Positions 59,639 through 64,000 of a stretch of 64,000 nucleotides of DNA are shown here, one piece after another. The stretch covers positions 2,666,001-2,730,000 of the forward strand of contig OY781093.1 in assembly GCA_963676355.1 (NCBI GenBank), written 5' to 3'. A program made the position numbers and the translations under genes. The stretch's first letter is position 1. Each line of letters opens with the position of its first letter. The notes under the pieces were generated by a model. The model was not told the DNA's origin. It saw nothing but the letters and a program-made list of their open reading frames with translations, and did no database searches. The stretch is from JAGLOK01 sp963676355. GTDB taxonomy: Bacteria; Bacillota; Clostridia; Christensenellales; UMGS416.

Positions 59639-61363
59639 ATGAATAAACTTAAAGCTATTATACAAACGTTAAAAAATGTCATCATTCAAACCGTGAAAAG
59701 ATATCCTTTAGCCGTTGTGCTGTTTTTCATGTCCTCAGTCGTCTTCATGATAGTAATCCAAATAAACTCAGGTTCATCAAAATTGGACGATGAAGTTTTC
59801 ATGCGCATCGGGCTTTCACTTATCTATTCCGCTATTTTATCGCTTGTGTTTAAAAGTCTTTCAGAAAGATTCAAGCTTAAATCCGCCTTCATTTGGGCTG
59901 GGCATTCACTTGTCTTTATACTGGGCGCAGTTGTATTCTTTTTAGTCATTCCCGATTTTGACAGTGCCATATCAGTGATACGCTATTTTCTTTTGTGTTC
60001 ATTAACTGCCTCACTATTTTTCTTTTTTCCATTTATAAAATCCGAAAAAAGTGCGTCATATTTTGCGCAAAAAGTGTTTTTGCGGCTGGCAGTTACCATG
60101 ATATATTACGGAATAATAACGGGAGGCGTAGAAGCCATTATCTTCGCTGTTGAAAATCTTCTTGCAGTCAATGTGCCCAGCGAGCTTTATGGACACGCGG
60201 CAGTTATTATCGCAGGACTTTTTATCCCCTCTTTCTTTTTTGCAGGCATCCCGCAAAAGGACGATCCCGATGGAGAGTATGCAAAGCTAATAAAAATACT
60301 TCTGCACTATATAGCATATATTTTGCTCGCCGCATATTCTCTTGTCCTATATATTTATTTTATAAAAATACTTATTGTGTTTGAGCTTCCCAGCAATGAG
60401 CTTGGAAATCTAGTCATATATTATTCGCTGATTTCCATTGCAGTTTTATACTTCGGTTGGTACACGAAAGATGAAAACCGTTGGACAAAGATTTTCCACA
60501 AGTTCTTCCCTTATATAATGATTATACCGACACTTATGATGATTGTGTCCTTCTGGGTCAGGATAAATCAATATGGATTCACAGAGCCCAGATACTATGC
60601 AATCCTCGCGGCGATATTCGTTTTGCGCTCGATAAGCGTCATTAAGCTGCAAAAGAAAGTGCGGCTAATCCCTCTTGTGATATCGGTGCTAATGCTTATT
60701 TCCATCTTCGGTCCACTTTCAGCATTTTCAGTGTCCAAATGGAGCCAAAACAGACGCTTTGAAAAAATCCTCATTGAAGCCGACATGTTAGAAGATGGCA
60801 ATATTGTTAAAAAACCCGATGCGGATGATGAGACAAAATACGAAGTTACCGAAATAGTTTCATATTTTATTTCAAACCACAAAAGCTCCGACATAAAATA
60901 CATCGACAATGAATTTCGGCGCTCGGACATGAAAGATATCTTCGGCTTTGAAGCATTTTACAGCCGCAACATGAACCGCGACACAAACTACTATTACATA
61001 GATTCATACAAAAGTGGAATAACGGACATAAAAGGCTATGACGTAATGGTAAATATTTATACCGGCAAAATTGACGAAGACTTTTTAATTGAAAAAGATT
61101 CGCTAAAAATCACAACAGTAAAGGATGAAAGCGGATTATACTTATTAAAGATTTATTCTAATGAAGAAGAAATCTACACAAAAGATATGGGCAATTGGCT
61201 TATCCCCCTCACAAAAGAAAACTCGGGAGATAGGGACGGTGTTTATTCCTTCAAAGATGATAATGATATAATTAAGGTCAAAATAATATTGGACTATGCC
61301 AACTATTATGAGAGCGAAGATGAGCTATACTACAGTGCAAAACTCTTAGTCGCACCGAAATAG
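59639..61363 (+). CDS. DUF4153-type membrane protein
   Basis: A 574-residue protein with about 11 hydrophobic segments in the first 380 residues and a soluble C-terminal domain of about 190 residues. The opening NKLKAIIQTLKNVIIQTVKRYPLAVVLFF and the later FELPSNELGNLVIYYSLISIAVLYFGWY and WTKIFHKFFPYIMIIPTLMMI fit DUF4153, a Firmicute family of unknown function. The C-terminal part (VTEIVSYFISNHKSS; IFGFEAFYSRNM) is the usual extracytoplasmic region. It ends in a good terminator. Confidence 0.75.
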   Translation: MNKLKAIIQTLKNVIIQTVKRYPLAVVLFFMSSVVFMIVIQINSGSSKLDDEVFMRIGLSLIYSAILSLVFKSLSERFKLKSAFIWAGHSLVFILGAVVFFLVIPDFDSAISVIRYFLLCSLTASLFFFFPFIKSEKSASYFAQKVFLRLAVTMIYYGIITGGVEAIIFAVENLLAVNVPSELYGHAAVIIAGLFIPSFFFAGIPQKDDPDGEYAKLIKILLHYIAYILLAAYSLVLYIYFIKILIVFELPSNELGNLVIYYSLISIAVLYFGWYTKDENRWTKIFHKFFPYIMIIPTLMMIVSFWVRINQYGFTEPRYYAILAAIFVLRSISVIKLQKKVRLIPLVISVLMLISIFGPLSAFSVSKWSQNRRFEKILIEADMLEDGNIVKKPDADDETKYEVTEIVSYFISNHKSSDIKYIDNEFRRSDMKDIFGFEAFYSRNMNRDTNYYYIDSYKSGITDIKGYDVMVNIYTGKIDEDFLIEKDSLKITTVKDESGLYLLKIYSNEEEIYTKDMGNWLIPLTKENSGDRDGVYSFKDDNDIIKVKIILDYANYYESEDELYYSAKLLVAPK

Positions 61364-61370
61364 TTTACTA

Positions 61371-61406
61371 AAGCCTGCAAACTATGATTTGTTGCAGGCT
61401 TTTTTT
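61371..61406 (+). terminator. Terminator of the DUF4153 gene
   Basis: Arms AGCCTGCAA and TTGCAGGCT with an 11-base loop, followed by a T-run, eight bases after the stop. Confidence 0.85.
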
Positions 61407-61445
61407 AATGCTATAATTTCTTATACTTAAATTTACGGAGACAAT

Positions 61446-62165
61446 ATGAAATATCACATAGACACGATTCCCGTTTGGGATGCCATAAAAGAAGACTGCG
61501 AATGCCCATTTTGCCTCCTTCAGGAGCAAATAGAACTTAAGATGGTTGACTACTATCTGAGTGATTCCGTTATGCAGCCTCACATAAGAATACGCACAAA
61601 TGAAGAAGGCTTTTGCGCACGCCACTATGGTATGATGCTCAAAAATGACAGAAAGCTCTCTCTTGCCCTAATGAGCGAAACCCATACAAGACATTTGCTT
61701 AAAGAAACAGAAGAAATGCTGGATGCACTGTCGCAAGGCGAGATTCCAGCAAAAAAACAGACAAAAACATTAGATAGCCTTCTCGCAAAGATAGATGCAA
61801 CAAACCAAAAGTGCGTTATCTGCAGTGACATTGAATATGATGTAATGCGCTACCTGCACACCTATGTTTATCTTTTCAAAAAAGATCCTCATCTAAAAGA
61901 AGCGCTTAAAGAATCAAAAGGGTTTTGCATGAAGCACTTTTCAATGCTTATGGATGTTGCCAAAAGCAAGCTATCCGGCAAACATTTTAGTGAATTTTTG
62001 TCGCTTGCATCAACCGTTCAAAAAGCAAACCTTGAGCGCCTTGTCGACGAAGTGAAATGGTTTTGTGATAAATTTGATTACAGAAACTCTGACAAACCAT
62101 GGGGGAACTCCAAGGATGCTCTTCCGCGCATTCTTACAAAGCTGGGCGGCCAAAAACAAAAATAA
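61446..62165 (+). CDS. DUF6062-type cysteine-pair protein
   Basis: A 239-residue soluble protein with two repeats of the same Cys/His layout. First, CECPFCLLQEQIE followed by GFCARHYGMML; later, QKCVICSDIEYDVMRYL followed by GFCMKHFSMLM. Each half pairs a CxxC with a CxxH, a possible zinc site. The pattern fits DUF6062, found in Clostridia; its function is unknown. GGAGACAAT precedes the ATG. The C-terminus contains WFCDKFDYRNSDKPWGNSKDA, typical of the family's end. Confidence 0.7.
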   Translation: MKYHIDTIPVWDAIKEDCECPFCLLQEQIELKMVDYYLSDSVMQPHIRIRTNEEGFCARHYGMMLKNDRKLSLALMSETHTRHLLKETEEMLDALSQGEIPAKKQTKTLDSLLAKIDATNQKCVICSDIEYDVMRYLHTYVYLFKKDPHLKEALKESKGFCMKHFSMLMDVAKSKLSGKHFSEFLSLASTVQKANLERLVDEVKWFCDKFDYRNSDKPWGNSKDALPRILTKLGGQKQK

Positions 62166-62232
62166 TATAATGCTTTGATTTTTGAATGCATATAAATTAT
62201 AATCGTTATTAACTTATATGTAAGGATTTGTA

Positions 62233-63585
62233 ATGAAGAAAGTCCCACTATTTATTAAAATAACACTTCCACTTCTGCTCATTGCTATTGGCGCAGGAAT
62301 ATATTTGAGCGTCATATTATTTAATGTCAATAAAGAGTTTATCATAATAGAAAACAGACTCAATGAAATTCAGGAAATCCCAGAGGCTGTAATAAAAAAC
62401 GATTTCACTTACGAAAAATCAGACTTTCAAACGCAAAATCTTGATGAGGAAGAAGAAAAAGAACGAGGCTTTGCCCAATATACATTTAACAACATTAATT
62501 TTATAAGCTATTCAAAAAAATGGGATGAAGAAAAACTTGAGCTGCTATGTGAAGAGCTGCTCAAAAACAAGCACGGCAGAGAGATTGACTATCTGGACAG
62601 TGTGTTAGTTTACGGTCAGGATGACGATGATGCCCTTGGATTGCACGAAGACATTCAAAAAAATGTAGAAGTTCCTGTTGTGCTATATGATGTTTTCCCA
62701 AGTAATTTTACATACAAGCTTTCAAACAAGTTAAGTGTGCTGACTTTATACAAGGGCGACACATATGATACTGTGGAACAAATGGCGATTACGCTGTCCC
62801 ATGAATATGGTCACCACTACACTTTGTATTACTTCAACTTAGAAGGAGATACAACCGCTATCGAGCAAGATGAATATTTTAATCTTAGATATATTGATGG
62901 TCTTGAAATGAGATACCAAGATAATGATCTTGATGACTGGGATGAATATCTTGAAAACCACATGTGGTATCTCATTGAAATAGCTGCAGATGATTATGTT
63001 TATTTGATGGGCTCTCCCAATACTAGAAGACAGATTGAATACCTCGATTCAATGGACACGCTAAAACTTGATGCAAGAAAGAAAGATGATGAGCTTGAAA
63101 GTTATTATGCGGTTGTAAATGAATCAAGTTTTAACGAAAGCCCTCATGAAAACATCGTAATTCCCCTCCCCGATAAAGTTCCTGGATTGTCAGAGCTTTT
63201 TTACAGCATGATTGGACTTGAATCACCTGAATTTACTGATCGCACTGATAAGGCAGATGATATCGAAATCAAAATAAGTGCCAGAAAAAAGCATGACAAA
63301 CTTTACTACAACATAACCTGGGACAAGCCTTGGCAATCCGATGACGTCACATACACATTAGTTGCCTATGATGCAAATGACAAACTTGTCGGTGCGATAA
63401 AGAGCGTAAGCGGAGGAGAGAGAGCTCTGGCTTCAATCGGCTCAGTTGTATATGAAACTCAGAATTACTTACATTGGTATGACTATGACTTCTGGATAAA
63501 ACGTGAATATCTGCGCTTTAGGGTAGTTGTGACGTTCCCCGACGGTACGGCCGTCGTGTCTCCACCTATAGACAGGAGTTTTTGA
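62233..63585 (+). CDS. Membrane-anchored zinc metallopeptidase-like protein
   Basis: A 450-residue protein with an N-terminal membrane anchor (about 8-30: IKITLPLLLIAIGAGIYLSVIL), then an extracellular domain with the zinc-peptidase motif SHEYGHHYTLYYF (HExxH near residue 188) and a likely third ligand in the helix LIEIAADDYVYLMGS (E/D). The region from about 330 is a beta domain (KISARKKHDKLYYNITWDKPW; YTLVAYDANDKLVGAIKSVSGG), like a fibronectin-type fold. The substrate is unknown. The next gene, a lipoprotein, overlaps its stop by one base, so they probably act together. Confidence 0.75.
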   Translation: MKKVPLFIKITLPLLLIAIGAGIYLSVILFNVNKEFIIIENRLNEIQEIPEAVIKNDFTYEKSDFQTQNLDEEEEKERGFAQYTFNNINFISYSKKWDEEKLELLCEELLKNKHGREIDYLDSVLVYGQDDDDALGLHEDIQKNVEVPVVLYDVFPSNFTYKLSNKLSVLTLYKGDTYDTVEQMAITLSHEYGHHYTLYYFNLEGDTTAIEQDEYFNLRYIDGLEMRYQDNDLDDWDEYLENHMWYLIEIAADDYVYLMGSPNTRRQIEYLDSMDTLKLDARKKDDELESYYAVVNESSFNESPHENIVIPLPDKVPGLSELFYSMIGLESPEFTDRTDKADDIEIKISARKKHDKLYYNITWDKPWQSDDVTYTLVAYDANDKLVGAIKSVSGGERALASIGSVVYETQNYLHWYDYDFWIKREYLRFRVVVTFPDGTAVVSPPIDRSF

Positions 63586-64000
63586 TGAGAAAGAAATTAG
63601 CTTTACTTGCAATTATGATAACTTTAACTGTAGTTTTCTGCGGGTGTGCCGTATTAAACATCACCTGTTCCATTGATGAAGAAAACACTGCCAAAATGCT
63701 AATTGATTTGCATATTTCCACAATGGATATGTCAAAGGAAGAAGCCAGCAACGCTTTTTCTGCTACAGGCAAAATAGTTCACCATTTGAGACTACAGGGT
63801 TATGATGCGGATTATGAAAAGTCGGATGATAAAATAATATTTACCGCCAGCAAATCAAAAGGGTGTGAAGACACCGAAAGTGCACTTGATGCACTTATTG
63901 AATTCATGGCGGACGATGCCTCACCCTTCGCTCAAGTGGACGGAGGCTACTCACCTTCATTTTTCAGCGATATATACAATTTGCAGGCTGTTCTTGATTT
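63585..64000 (+). CDS. Lipoprotein-like exported protein, partial
   Basis: Open frame from the ATG at 63585 to the right edge (138 codons visible). AGGAG lies six bases upstream; the ATG overlaps the metallopeptidase stop (TGATG). The N-terminus is a signal peptide, KKLALLAIMITLTVVFCGC, with a loose lipobox (FCGC). The following sequence (CSIDEENTAKMLIDLHIST, then DADYEKSDDKIIFTASKSKG) is alpha/beta without a domain I recognise. Confidence 0.7.
   Translation, partial: MRKKLALLAIMITLTVVFCGCAVLNITCSIDEENTAKMLIDLHISTMDMSKEEASNAFSATGKIVHHLRLQGYDADYEKSDDKIIFTASKSKGCEDTESALDALIEFMADDASPFAQVDGGYSPSFFSDIYNLQAVLD

Overview
The window is about 64 kb of low-GC DNA and reads as an anaerobic Clostridia-type Firmicute. 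The evidence is the clustered tig-clpP-clpX-lon-engB genes, a rubredoxin/flavodiiron oxygen-reduction pair, HelD, a MocR regulator, a cre-type operator, consensus sigma-A promoters (TTGACA-N17-TATAAT), strong GGAGG ribosome sites, and many lipoproteins or anchored proteins with Thr/Pro-rich linkers. I saw no rRNA, tRNA, CRISPR array, phage or insertion sequence. The region looks like ordinary chromosome with a strong cell-surface component.

Layout. 1-10.8 kb: partial hisC-type aminotransferase, EamA exporter divergent from a MocR regulator, an SPFH/zinc-ribbon pair, a DUF1835-type protein, pgmB, a CPA2 antiporter, and an ArsB/NhaD-type transporter with an unknown partner and a His-less HPr-like protein. 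11-17 kb: helD, a large membrane protein, and an oxygen-defence cluster (nitroreductase, DUF1858, 45-residue rubredoxin, fprA). 17-22 kb: two tandem paralogous anchored surface proteins and a PadR-hydrolase-membrane protein operon. 22-28.5 kb: the protein quality-control cluster. 28.9-34 kb: a serine-hydrolase/beta-lactamase-fold lipoprotein, an acidic lipoprotein, tagaturonate epimerase under a cre-like operator, ispDF and rqcP.

34.5-45 kb: a 1656-residue adhesin with a 45-bp repeat, seven CnaB-like domains and a GPETG sorting-like end; a four-gene operon with a polyprenyl-phosphate phosphoribosyltransferase-like UbiA enzyme, a PHP phosphoesterase and a flippase-like protein; and feoAB behind a consensus promoter and DtxR-like palindrome. 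45-54 kb: TIM-barrel protein, PepV dipeptidase, cyclase, acetyltransferase, GyrI-like protein, then secreted proteins. 53.7-58.2 kb: an envelope glycan operon (methyltransferase, two glycosyltransferases, small membrane protein, YihY). 58-64 kb: SH3 surface protein, DUF4153 and DUF6062 proteins, an anchored HEYGH metallopeptidase and a partial lipoprotein.

The most unusual object is the secreted protein at 50017-51159. It carries seven evenly spaced copies of D-x-x-[TS]-x-A-T, which resembles the ApbE flavinylation signal, with no recognisable FMN-binding domain, followed by a tail made only of Asp, Glu and His. It may be a multi-flavin, metal-binding extracellular redox protein of an undescribed kind. 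That idea rests on motif reading only. Other points of interest are the UbiA/PHP/flippase operon, the adhesin anchor, a Cys4 insertion in FeoB, and two genes that appear to start at their own transcription start (leaderless).
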